Source: Wenzhouxiangellaceae bacterium
Lineage (GTDB): Bacteria > Pseudomonadota > Gammaproteobacteria > Xanthomonadales > Wenzhouxiangellaceae
Assembly: GCA_007695005.1 (NCBI GenBank)
Contig: REEQ01000066.1
Location: 1-64,000, forward strand
Length of the DNA: 64,000 bases
Direction: 5' to 3'
How positions within the stretch are numbered: position 1 is the stretch's first letter; every line of letters begins with the position of its first letter. This document shows, piece by piece, positions 18,058-25,815 of this stretch. The position numbers and the translations under genes are program-made. A model generated the notes under the pieces. That model made no database searches. It worked only from the letters and a program-made list of their open reading frames with translations, and was not told the origin of the DNA.

Positions 18058-19395
18058 TCACTGAGCCGACGGTTCGACCTGCGGCCCGGTCTGAAAACGC
18101 AGCGTTGGCACGTGACGCAGGACCTCGTCGTAGTGCGCTTCGACCTTTGCCATCCGTACCCTTCCGAGAAACCCGGAGTAGGCCAGGTAGCTGACCAGAA
18201 AGCGGCGATCGGACGCCCAGCCGGGAAGAAAGCGCGGTGCATCCAGCAACCCCATGTCGGCCAGTTCGGCCAGTACCGGCACATCCTCAAGATCCAGCTT
18301 GCCGCAGAACAACAGCATCAGGATATCGGCCCGCCCGGCGGCGACGACCGAACGCAGGAAGTCATGCACCCGCAGCAGGCCGTCGAGATAGACCAGGTCC
18401 TTGGTGAAGGGCGCTCCGCCCTTAATGGGGCCGCCGCGAAACACGCGCCGGGTCTGCTCGAATGCCGCCTTGCGCTGGACCAGTGCGGTTTCCTTGTCGG
18501 CATCGCCATCGCGCTCGCGGATGCGGTCGAGGAAGTGATGGTAGACCTGAAGAAAGTCGGCGCCATCGCTGGCCATCTGGATACCCAGTACGCGGTCGGC
18601 CAGGCGGCTGAGCCGGTCCAGGTCCATGCAGCCGGTAATGAACTCGGCAAACACCGCCAGCCCTTCCTGGGTGCGGGTGGTCCCGGGATGGCTGGCGGCC
18701 AGGATGGGCAAAGCCTGCTGGGCGCGTCCGTTCAGGCTGGTGGTGACATGAATGCCGGCTTCGTGATGAACCAGCTGTTCGATGTCCCGATCAGTGAAGC
18801 GGGCGGTTGAGCGAATCCGGATGCGCTCTGGCCCGGCCGTAGCGTTGGCCGACAGGTTGTCGACCAGCTCCACCGATGGAGCCTGGTCGCCGAAAAAGCG
18901 CGCCGCCGCCTGGCGCATGCGCGCAGCCACCTCCTCGGCGCCAACCTGCGGCAGATCCGGCGCACCCAGGTCGACATGGCTAAGCTGGTCGATGATCCGT
19001 CGCAGTCGCCGGGCCAGCTCCAGCGGCGTGCGGTCGGAGTCGGCCAGTCTTTCCGACGGTGCGCCGTAGAGCTGGCGCGAGCAGTGATGAAATCCAGGCT
19101 CCCCGATCTGGCGAACCATGCGGCTGGCCAGGTCGATGCGCTCGGCGATTCGTTCGAACCAGGGCTGCGCGGGACCGGCCCGGGCAATCAGCGGTCGCGC
19201 CTGGGCCAGGGCCAGGTCAACTCCGCTGGTATCGGCACTCGGATAGCTGACCTGGGGCAGCTCACGGTCGCCCTGGGCCAGGAAGCGATCACGCACCGAC
19301 AAGGGCCAGGCCAGCAGGCCGAGGATGCGCAGCGGCTGTTCGGCTGCGCGCAGCGCTCTTGCTGCAGCTGTAATTGAGGCATGGCTATCGGTCAC
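18058..19395 (-). CDS. DUF1704 / QEGLA-motif protein (flavohemoglobin expression-modulating type)
   Basis: 445 residues, GTG start at 19395. The metallopeptidase-like motif LVHHEAGIHVTTSLNG and the diagnostic TRTQEGLAVFAEFITG identify the DUF1704 family, annotated as flavohemoglobin expression-modulating QEGLA motif proteins. HExxxH plus a downstream Glu suggests a zincin-like metal site, resembling tyrosine carboxypeptidase-type families. No flavohemoglobin gene is present here. It is divergent from oleA across a 150-bp spacer. Enzymatic function has not been settled for the family as far as I know. Confidence 0.85.
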   Translation of the reverse strand: MTDSHASITAAARALRAAEQPLRILGLLAWPLSVRDRFLAQGDRELPQVSYPSADTSGVDLALAQARPLIARAGPAQPWFERIAERIDLASRMVRQIGEPGFHHCSRQLYGAPSERLADSDRTPLELARRLRRIIDQLSHVDLGAPDLPQVGAEEVAARMRQAAARFFGDQAPSVELVDNLSANATAGPERIRIRSTARFTDRDIEQLVHHEAGIHVTTSLNGRAQQALPILAASHPGTTRTQEGLAVFAEFITGCMDLDRLSRLADRVLGIQMASDGADFLQVYHHFLDRIRERDGDADKETALVQRKAAFEQTRRVFRGGPIKGGAPFTKDLVYLDGLLRVHDFLRSVVAAGRADILMLLFCGKLDLEDVPVLAELADMGLLDAPRFLPGWASDRRFLVSYLAYSGFLGRVRMAKVEAHYDEVLRHVPTLRFQTGPQVEPSAQ

Positions 19396-19494
19396 GGCTG
19401 GTTTTCTCCTCGCGCGGCGGCTGGTAGCAGAGCGCCGACCGAGCCCGGCAGCAAGGGCCGGCCGCCTGCCAAAACAGCATGGGTTCCAAAAGCG

Positions 19495-19500
19495 TATAAT
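19495..19500 (+). promoter_or_regulatory. Candidate -10 element for oleA
   Basis: A perfect TATAAT lies 45 bases before the oleA start in an otherwise GC-rich spacer. No convincing -35 box is seen 16-18 bases upstream, so an activator or a weak promoter is likely. Confidence 0.45.
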
Positions 19501-19545
19501 AGAGCGTTATTTTTGCCGAATACTTAACGCGAGCTTCAACGCCCT

Positions 19546-20562
19546 ATGCTTTTCAACAACGTCGTCATCAAATCCGTTGCTCACATCGAGCCCCCGCATC
19601 GCATCACCAGCGAGGAGGTCGCCGAGCGGCTTGCACCGACGCTGAAAAAGCTGCATGTGCCGGGTAACCCCCTGATTGACCTGGCCGGAATCATGGAACG
19701 ACGTTTCTGGGATGAAGGCATGATGCCGTCCGACGGCGCTACCCTGGCTGCGCGCGAAGCCCTGGCCCAGGCCGATATCGATCCAAAGCAGATCGGCATT
19801 CTGATCAACACCTCGGTCTCGCGTGACTTCCTTGAGCCCTCGACCGCCTGCATGGTGCACGGCAACCTGAAGCTGACCGACACCTGCGAAAGCTTCGATG
19901 TCGGCAACGCCTGCCTGGCCTTCATCAATGGCATGAATATCGCCGGCCAGATGCTCGAGCGCGGACAAATTGACTATGCCTTGATCGTCAACGGCGAAAA
20001 CAGCCGTGAAATCAACGATATCACCATCGACCGCCTGCTCCAGCCCGGGGTTACCCGCAAGCAGTTCAAGGCCGAGTTCGCCAGCCTGACCCTCGGCTCC
20101 GGTTCGGCGGCCATGGTCATGTCGCGTGCCGACCTCGAACCGGATGGCCACCAGTACAAGGGCGGTGTCGCCCGCGCTGCGACCCAGTTCAACAATCTTT
20201 GTCGCGGCTGGAATCATCAGATGTGGACTGATACCAAGAGTCTGCTGCGTGAGGGCATGAAGCTGGCCAGCATGACCTTTATCGCCGCCCGAACTGTCAT
20301 GGGCTGGGTCGTGCAGGAGCTTGATCATGTCGTCATTCACCAGGTTTCCAAGGCCCACACGGATTCTTTCGTGCGCGCATTCGGCGCTGATCCGGCCAAG
20401 GTTTACCGCATCTTCCCGTTTCTGGGCAACATCGGGCCGGCGTCCATTCCCACCGTGATGTCGCGTCTGATCCAGGAAGGCCGGACCCAGCGTGGCGATC
20501 GCATGGCCCTGATGGGGATTGGATCGGGCCTCAATTGCGCCATGGCCGAGGTGGTCTGGTAA
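19546..20562 (+). CDS. oleA: OleA, 3-oxoacyl-ACP synthase III-like head-to-head acyl condensing thiolase
   Basis: 338 residues, the length I recall for Xanthomonas OleA. OleA condenses two fatty acyl-CoAs head to head to a 2-alkyl-3-ketoacid, the first step to long-chain olefins. The active-site Cys lies in FDVGNACLAFINGMN. The catalytic His is in VVIHQVSKAH and the Asn in FLGNIGPASIPTVM. LINTSVSRDFLEPSTA and the C-terminal GIGSGLNCAMAEVVW match OleA as I remember it and separate it from FabH. oleB follows after a 92-base spacer holding a strong hairpin. No oleC or oleD is found in this window. Confidence 0.93.
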   Translation: MLFNNVVIKSVAHIEPPHRITSEEVAERLAPTLKKLHVPGNPLIDLAGIMERRFWDEGMMPSDGATLAAREALAQADIDPKQIGILINTSVSRDFLEPSTACMVHGNLKLTDTCESFDVGNACLAFINGMNIAGQMLERGQIDYALIVNGENSREINDITIDRLLQPGVTRKQFKAEFASLTLGSGSAAMVMSRADLEPDGHQYKGGVARAATQFNNLCRGWNHQMWTDTKSLLREGMKLASMTFIAARTVMGWVVQELDHVVIHQVSKAHTDSFVRAFGADPAKVYRIFPFLGNIGPASIPTVMSRLIQEGRTQRGDRMALMGIGSGLNCAMAEVVW

Positions 20563-20578
20563 CGACAGGAAAGGGCTC

Positions 20579-20617
20579 GGTTCTCAGGGTTCAGGACGAT
20601 TTCCTGACCCTGGAACC
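20579..20617 (+). other. Long hairpin in the oleA-oleB spacer
   Basis: The spacer folds as GGTTC-t-CAGGGT-t-CAGGA against TCCTGACCCTGGAACC: a 16-bp stem with two single-base bulges and a 5-base loop. No T-run follows, so it is not a classical terminator. It could limit read-through, protect mRNA or mask the oleB ribosome site. It is followed by repeated CCTTG words up to 20649. Confidence 0.6.
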
Positions 20618-20654
20618 TTGGTCCTTGATCCATGCACCTTGAGCCTTCCTTACC

Positions 20655-21536
20655 GTGTTTTCTTCCGACCTCTACCCCTTCGCCAGCCACTTCCACGAGC
20701 AGGCTGACGGTCATCGGCTGCATTACCTCGATGAAGGTGATGCTGCGGCCCCGCCCGTGGTCATGGTCCACGGCAACCCGACCTGGTCCTTTTACTACCG
20801 TGAGGTGATCAAGGGTCTGGCCGACAGCCACCGCTGCCTGGTGCCCGACCATATCGGCATGGGGCTTTCGGATCGCCCCGGCGACGATGAATACCGCTAT
20901 ACCCTTGCCAGCCGGCTAGACGACCTGGGCCACTGGCTGGACACAGTCGAACCGACTCGGCCGGTGGACCTGGTGGTGCATGACTGGGGTGGGGCAATTG
21001 GCCTGTCCTGGGCGGTGCGCAATATTGAGCGCGTGCGGCGCGTGGTCCTGCTCAATACCTGGGCGTTCAATATCCCGACGCATGAAAGCTTGCCGGCTTC
21101 GTTGCGATTTGCTCGCACTGGCCTGGGCGGCTTTTTGATCAACCGGTTCAACGCCTTCTCCGGTCTGGCCGTGCGCATGGCCACCGAGCGCCGCCTGGCC
21201 AGGGAGGTCGCCAGCGGCCTGGTCGCACCTTACCTGGGCAGTCCGAAGCAGCGCCTGGCCACGCTGCGCTTTGTCCAGGATATCCCGCTAAGTGAAAAAG
21301 ACCCGGCCTGGTCCGTGCTGGCTGAAACCGAACGGCGTCTGGGCCAGCTGGCTGCCAGACCGGTGCTCATCGCCTGGGGGGCAAAGGATTTCGTGTTCAA
21401 CGACAAGGTCCTCTCTATCTGGCGCGAACGCCTCCCCGAAGCCCGGCTCGAATACCTGGAAGACGCCGGCCACTACGTCCTTGAAGACGCCGCCGACCGC
21501 ATCGTCCCCTGGATCCGCAGCTTCCTGGCAGACTGA
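20655..21536 (+). CDS. oleB: OleB-type alpha/beta hydrolase (haloalkane dehalogenase-like, beta-lactone decarboxylase)
   Basis: 293 residues from GTG 20655. Alpha/beta hydrolase fold with the haloalkane-dehalogenase layout: oxyanion HGNPTWSFYYR, nucleophile Asp in VVHDWGGAIGLSW, an acidic residue in AWGAKDFVFND, and His in EDAGHYVLEDA. In olefin biosynthesis OleB decarboxylates the cis-beta-lactone made by OleC to the alkene; fusions and neighbouring genes tie it to OleA and OleC. Placement directly after oleA supports the OleB call over a true dehalogenase. The following gene is on the other strand, so oleC and oleD must lie elsewhere if present. Confidence 0.85.
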   Translation: MFSSDLYPFASHFHEQADGHRLHYLDEGDAAAPPVVMVHGNPTWSFYYREVIKGLADSHRCLVPDHIGMGLSDRPGDDEYRYTLASRLDDLGHWLDTVEPTRPVDLVVHDWGGAIGLSWAVRNIERVRRVVLLNTWAFNIPTHESLPASLRFARTGLGGFLINRFNAFSGLAVRMATERRLAREVASGLVAPYLGSPKQRLATLRFVQDIPLSEKDPAWSVLAETERRLGQLAARPVLIAWGAKDFVFNDKVLSIWRERLPEARLEYLEDAGHYVLEDAADRIVPWIRSFLAD

Positions 21537-21547
21537 TTGGTCTGCGC

Positions 21548-22753
21548 TCAAGCGCCCACCGCTTTCCCTTTTCCCCTCTCCCTTTTCCCGCCCTTCAATA
21601 CCATCGGTATCGTCAGCATGGTGCTGGCCGCCGCCATCAGCAACAGGGCGGTGAAAATCTCGGCGCTGATCACCTCGCGGTCGAGCAGGATGTTGGCGAA
21701 GATGATCATGATCAGGGCCTTGGTCTGCAGCAGCCAGCCGACCACGCGCGCCTCACCGGGCGGCCAGCCCAGTATTCTGCCAGCGATGGCCACACCGCCA
21801 AGCTTGCCGATCACTGCCGCGGCCAGCAATGCCGCAGCGATCACCAACACCGCTATCCCGCCCATTTCCCACTCGGTGCGAAGGCCGGTTGAGAGGAAGA
21901 ACACCGGCATCATGATCAGCAGCAGGATATGACGCAAGCGGTCGAGCTGCTCCTGGCCCAGCCACTTGCTTTCGATCACGGCACCGGCCAGAAAAGCGCC
22001 AACCATGTAGTGCAGACCAGCCCAGTCGGCGGCCAGGGCGCACAGGGCCAGCCAGACCAGGGCGACAAACCAGCGATCCGCCATTGGCAGGCGCGGCAGG
22101 CCGCGGCGCATCGCCAGGGTGGCAACGACAAAACCACTGATAAAGGTGGCCTGCTTGCCCAGACGCTCGTAGTCGAGCAGGATCAGGGCCAGCACGCCCC
22201 AGATCGCAATGTCGTCGAGGCTGGCATAGCGCAGCACCCGCTGGCCCAGCGGCCGGCGCAGAATATCGAGCTTTTCCATCAGCAGGATCAGTATCGGCAG
22301 CGCGGTGACCGAGCAGGCCATACCAATACCGGCCACGAATTGCCATGGCTGGGCCGCCGGTCCCATCCAGTCGACGTTGTGCATGAGCAGGAAAATGCCG
22401 ACGGCGGCGCCCATGACAATGGGCAACAGCAGGGCGAAGCCGGCCGTGACCAGGCTGTCGCGGCGATTTACCCAGGCCTGCGGCAGATCCAGTTCCAGCC
22501 CGGCTAACCAGACAAACAGGATTACACCCCAGGTGGCGATGCCGCCCAGCATGAGGATGACTTCGGCGGTGAATACCGACTGGTAGGCCTGGGGAAAGAC
22601 GGCGCCCAGCAGCCCGGGCCCGAGCGCGATCCCGGTCAGGATCTGGACAACCACCAGCGGTGCCCAGCGTTCAGTCCGACCCAGCCGCCAGATCAGGTAG
22701 GGAACCGCGAGAACGATTGCCAGCGCCAGCAGCAGACTTTCGGTGGTGGTCAT
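21548..22753 (-). CDS. Cation:proton antiporter (CPA2 / KefB-NhaP-like)
   Basis: 401 residues from ATG 22753. About 12 hydrophobic helices, with LTGIALGPGLLGAVFP as the first family signature and a conserved acidic stretch around YASLDDIAIWGVLALILLDYE. It probably exchanges Na+ or K+ for H+ in the inner membrane. It lacks the C-terminal TrkA-N domain of KefB/C. Its last codons (KGGKRERGKGKAVGA) are encoded by a purine-rich tract similar to tracts found just after stop codons elsewhere in this window, so the reading frame may have been extended by such an element. It converges on oleB with 11 bases between. Confidence 0.88.
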   Translation of the reverse strand: MTTTESLLLALAIVLAVPYLIWRLGRTERWAPLVVVQILTGIALGPGLLGAVFPQAYQSVFTAEVILMLGGIATWGVILFVWLAGLELDLPQAWVNRRDSLVTAGFALLLPIVMGAAVGIFLLMHNVDWMGPAAQPWQFVAGIGMACSVTALPILILLMEKLDILRRPLGQRVLRYASLDDIAIWGVLALILLDYERLGKQATFISGFVVATLAMRRGLPRLPMADRWFVALVWLALCALAADWAGLHYMVGAFLAGAVIESKWLGQEQLDRLRHILLLIMMPVFFLSTGLRTEWEMGGIAVLVIAAALLAAAVIGKLGGVAIAGRILGWPPGEARVVGWLLQTKALIMIIFANILLDREVISAEIFTALLLMAAASTMLTIPMVLKGGKRERGKGKAVGA

Positions 22754-22884
22754 GGTGCCGGTATCTTGTCAGAGCCGCGCATGATAGTCGACCGGTGGCA
22801 GTGGGTTGGCAGAAAATCGGCCCGAATCACGATTGTGGGATGACAGCGCGATGTGCGCGCGCCATAGTGACGGGAGACGGTTGA

Positions 22885-24246
22885 ATGAAGAATCGGCTGG
22901 TATGGATCCTTGCCGCGTGCGGCCTGCTGAGCGGGGCGCTGATCGCGCCGGCAATGGCCCAGAAGGTCTGGACAGGCAGCATGGACGAGGACTGGCAGCT
23001 TGCTGGCAACTGGAACCCCAGCGGCGTTCCTGCGGCCAGCGATCCGGTCGTGATCGACGGACCTGAGGGTACTACCTGGCCCCGTTTGGAGCAGGCGACC
23101 GGGCTGGCGCAGAGCCTGGTCCTGGGGCAGGCCCAGCGTGGCCGGTTGACCCTGGGCCAGACTGCAGTGCTGACGGCTCAATCCCTGTTGCTGGCCGAGC
23201 AGGCCGGCAGTGATGCCGAGCTGGTCATCGAAGGCGTGGTTGGTGGCCAGCTCGACCTGCCTGCCGTGATCGGTGGCAGTGGCGATGCGCGGCTGGTGTT
23301 TCGGCACAACCAGTCAAACTACGAATTCCGGCGGCCATCCGGAACGCCGGTCGATACCAGCGGCAGCCTGATGCTGGTGCAGGACCAGTTTTTCGCGACC
23401 CGCCTGCTGGGCCAGCACAGCCACACCGGCGGGACCCGGGTAAGACGCGGTGATCTAGACCTGTTCGGCGGGCAGCTGATCCATCCTGCGGTTGCCCTGG
23501 AGGTAGCTCCGGAGGCGTTTGATATCGGTGCTCTTTTTATCCGCAACGGCGCGCAGGCCGATGTCGGTCCTACGCTTGTTGCCGGCGCATCGGGCAGCTT
23601 TGCCAATCTTCAGGTTGGCCCGAACACAACGCTGGATATCAATGGTCTGCTGGCGGCCGGGGTCTCGGGCACGGCCTTTGTTGATGCCACCGGAGGCGTA
23701 CTGACTGCGCAAGCGGTCAGCCTGGGCAGCAATCTGCCCGAGTCCGGGCAGGCGCAACTGAACGTGCTGGGCGCCTCCGGCCGGGTCTTCGTCAGCGGAG
23801 ATGTCGATCTGGGCGGTCCAGCCGGTCTTGCCCGATATGCCATATCCAGCGGCGGTCAGTCAGAAATCGGCGGTGATCTGCGCGTAGGAGTTGGCGCTGG
23901 CGGCAGGGCCGAGCTGGCGCTGGGCGTAGTGGCCAGCCTGACCGTTGACGGTCAGCTTGGCCTGGACAACCTGGCGACATTGCATTTGGAGATCGATACC
24001 TTCAGCCACCCCGTGATCCAGGTCGCCAGCGTGTTGATCGCGCCCGGAGCCGCTCTGCAAGTGCCCGATCCGACCGATCCACCCGATCCGGGCAGCAGTT
24101 TCGTCGTGCTGGAGGCGCCTGGCGGGATCAGCGGCACATTCGGCACCGTCAGCCTGCCGGTTGGCTGGTCCCTGATACAGGAGTCCACCCGCCTGCTGGT
24201 GGCGCTTGCCCTCGCCGACGAGATCTTCGCTGACCGATTCGAGTAG
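22885..24246 (+). CDS. Secreted autotransporter-passenger-like protein with IFADRFE tail
   Basis: 453 residues from ATG 22885 with GGGAGA upstream. MKNRLVWILAACGLLSGALIAPAMAQ is a signal peptide. The N-terminus VWTGSMDEDWQLAGNWNPSGVP is the motif that opens many beta-helix/autotransporter-associated repeat proteins. HSHTGGTRVRRGDLDLFGG resembles an autotransporter-associated beta-strand repeat. Gly/Ala/Val-rich beta repeats continue to residue about 400. There is no C-terminal barrel; instead the protein ends ALADEIFADRFE, the tail shared with the proteins at 1 and 42056. Probably a secreted or surface beta-helix; function unknown. The spacer to the divergent antiporter gene (131 bp) should hold both promoters. 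Confidence 0.8.
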   Translation: MKNRLVWILAACGLLSGALIAPAMAQKVWTGSMDEDWQLAGNWNPSGVPAASDPVVIDGPEGTTWPRLEQATGLAQSLVLGQAQRGRLTLGQTAVLTAQSLLLAEQAGSDAELVIEGVVGGQLDLPAVIGGSGDARLVFRHNQSNYEFRRPSGTPVDTSGSLMLVQDQFFATRLLGQHSHTGGTRVRRGDLDLFGGQLIHPAVALEVAPEAFDIGALFIRNGAQADVGPTLVAGASGSFANLQVGPNTTLDINGLLAAGVSGTAFVDATGGVLTAQAVSLGSNLPESGQAQLNVLGASGRVFVSGDVDLGGPAGLARYAISSGGQSEIGGDLRVGVGAGGRAELALGVVASLTVDGQLGLDNLATLHLEIDTFSHPVIQVASVLIAPGAALQVPDPTDPPDPGSSFVVLEAPGGISGTFGTVSLPVGWSLIQESTRLLVALALADEIFADRFE

Positions 24247-24333
24247 CGCCGAGCTGGCTGCCTGTCAGGCTGTCGCGTACCTGGCAGAGGCGACTGTCGG
24301 AACGTGGAAATGTTGAAATCAAGAGCGTTCCTG

Positions 24334-25812
24334 TTACGCCCGGTGTCGGTTTGCCCGCAGGTGCCCCGACAGCGGAATCAGGAACGAGGCCAGGGCCAGC
24401 AGAATCAGGATCAAGGTCAGCGGCCGGGTAAAGAACACACTGAAGCCATCCATCATGATGGCGCGGCGGAAGTTGGTCTCGGCAATACTGCCCAAAACCA
24501 GTCCCAGAATCACCGGCGCCAGGGGATAACCGTAGCGACGCAGGATCCAGCCCAGCAGACCGAAGCCCAAGCAGGCAAAGACATCGAACAGCGAGTTTCT
24601 GACCGCATAGGAACCGATCAGCGCCATCATCGTGATCAGCACATACAGCAACTCTTTCGGAATATGGGCGACCATCACCCACAGCCGGCCGCCGGCCATG
24701 CCCACGATCAGCAGCACGAACTGGGCAATCAGCATGGCTGCGAAAATGGCGTAGATCATGTCGGGATTGCGGATGAACAGCTGCGGACCTGGGGTCAGGT
24801 CGTGGATCATCATCGCCCCGATCAGCACCGCCGTTGTGGCGCTGCCAGGAATCCCCAAGGCCAGCAGCGGCACCATTGCCCCGCCGACCGAGCCTGAATC
24901 TGCCGCCTCCGAGGCCGTCACCCCCTCGGGGCTGCCCTGGCCGAACTGCTCGGGCTCGCGGCTGAAGCGCTTGGCCAGACCATAGCTGATGAACGAGCCG
25001 ATGGTCGCGCCGGCGCCCGGAAAGACGCCGACCAGGGTGCCGATGGCGCCTGAGCGCAGGGTCACCCACTTCAGCTTCCAGTAGTGGGCAAATCGCGGCC
25101 AGCGATCGGTGACCTTGCCCAGCTTTTCCAGCCGCATCTCGCCTTTCTCGATACCGCGAAACACCTCGCTCAGGGCAAAGATGCCGATCAGCGCCGGGAT
25201 CAACATGAAGCCGTCAGACAGCGCCGTCTTGTCGAAAGTGAAGCGCTCGGCCCCCGAGATCGGATCGGTGCCGACGGTGGCAATCAGCAGGCCGACCATC
25301 ATCGCGATAAAGGCCTTGCCCCAGTTGTCGCCGGCCAGGGTGGCGATGGTGGCCATACCGAACAGGGCAAAGGCGAAGTATTCGGAAGGGTGGAAGCGCA
25401 CCGCGGCGGCGGCCAGCGGCACCGAGAACAGGATCAGGATCAGGGTGCCGAACATGCCGCCCACCGATGAGGCGACGATGGAGGTGCCCAGGGCGGTGGC
25501 CGGTTTGCCCTGGCGGGTCAGGGCAAAGCCGTCGATCGCCGTGACCACCGCCGAGGGTGTGCCGGGCGCGTTGACCATGATGCCGGTGATCGAGCCGCCG
25601 TAGCTGGAACCGATATAGATGCCGACCAGCAGGATCAGGGCCAGGGTCGGAGACATCCCGTAGGTGAACGGTACCATCAGGGCTACGCCCATGGACGGCG
25701 ACAGGCCGGGCATGGCGCCAATCAGAATACCCAGGACAATGCCGGCAACAATGGTCAGCAGCGGCACCAGCGCGACGACCGTGCCCAGTCCCCCGAACAA
25801 GGATTCAATCAT
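24334..25812 (-). CDS. Tripartite tricarboxylate transporter large permease (TctA family)
   Basis: 492 residues from ATG 25812. The TctA family has about 12 helices. Signatures seen are IGAMPGLSPSMGVALMVPFTYGM, IYIGSSYGGSITGIMVNAPGTPSAVVTAIDG and GVFPGAGATIGSFISYG with a second set of Gly/Pro repeats. It forms the main channel of a binding-protein-dependent secondary transporter for carboxylates such as citrate. The gene starts 3 bases after the fused TctC-TctB gene. The substrate is not determinable by eye. The spacer 24247-24333 holds nothing recognisable. Confidence 0.93.
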   Translation of the reverse strand: MIESLFGGLGTVVALVPLLTIVAGIVLGILIGAMPGLSPSMGVALMVPFTYGMSPTLALILLVGIYIGSSYGGSITGIMVNAPGTPSAVVTAIDGFALTRQGKPATALGTSIVASSVGGMFGTLILILFSVPLAAAAVRFHPSEYFAFALFGMATIATLAGDNWGKAFIAMMVGLLIATVGTDPISGAERFTFDKTALSDGFMLIPALIGIFALSEVFRGIEKGEMRLEKLGKVTDRWPRFAHYWKLKWVTLRSGAIGTLVGVFPGAGATIGSFISYGLAKRFSREPEQFGQGSPEGVTASEAADSGSVGGAMVPLLALGIPGSATTAVLIGAMMIHDLTPGPQLFIRNPDMIYAIFAAMLIAQFVLLIVGMAGGRLWVMVAHIPKELLYVLITMMALIGSYAVRNSLFDVFACLGFGLLGWILRRYGYPLAPVILGLVLGSIAETNFRRAIMMDGFSVFFTRPLTLILILLALASFLIPLSGHLRANRHRA

Positions 25813-25815
25813 CGC

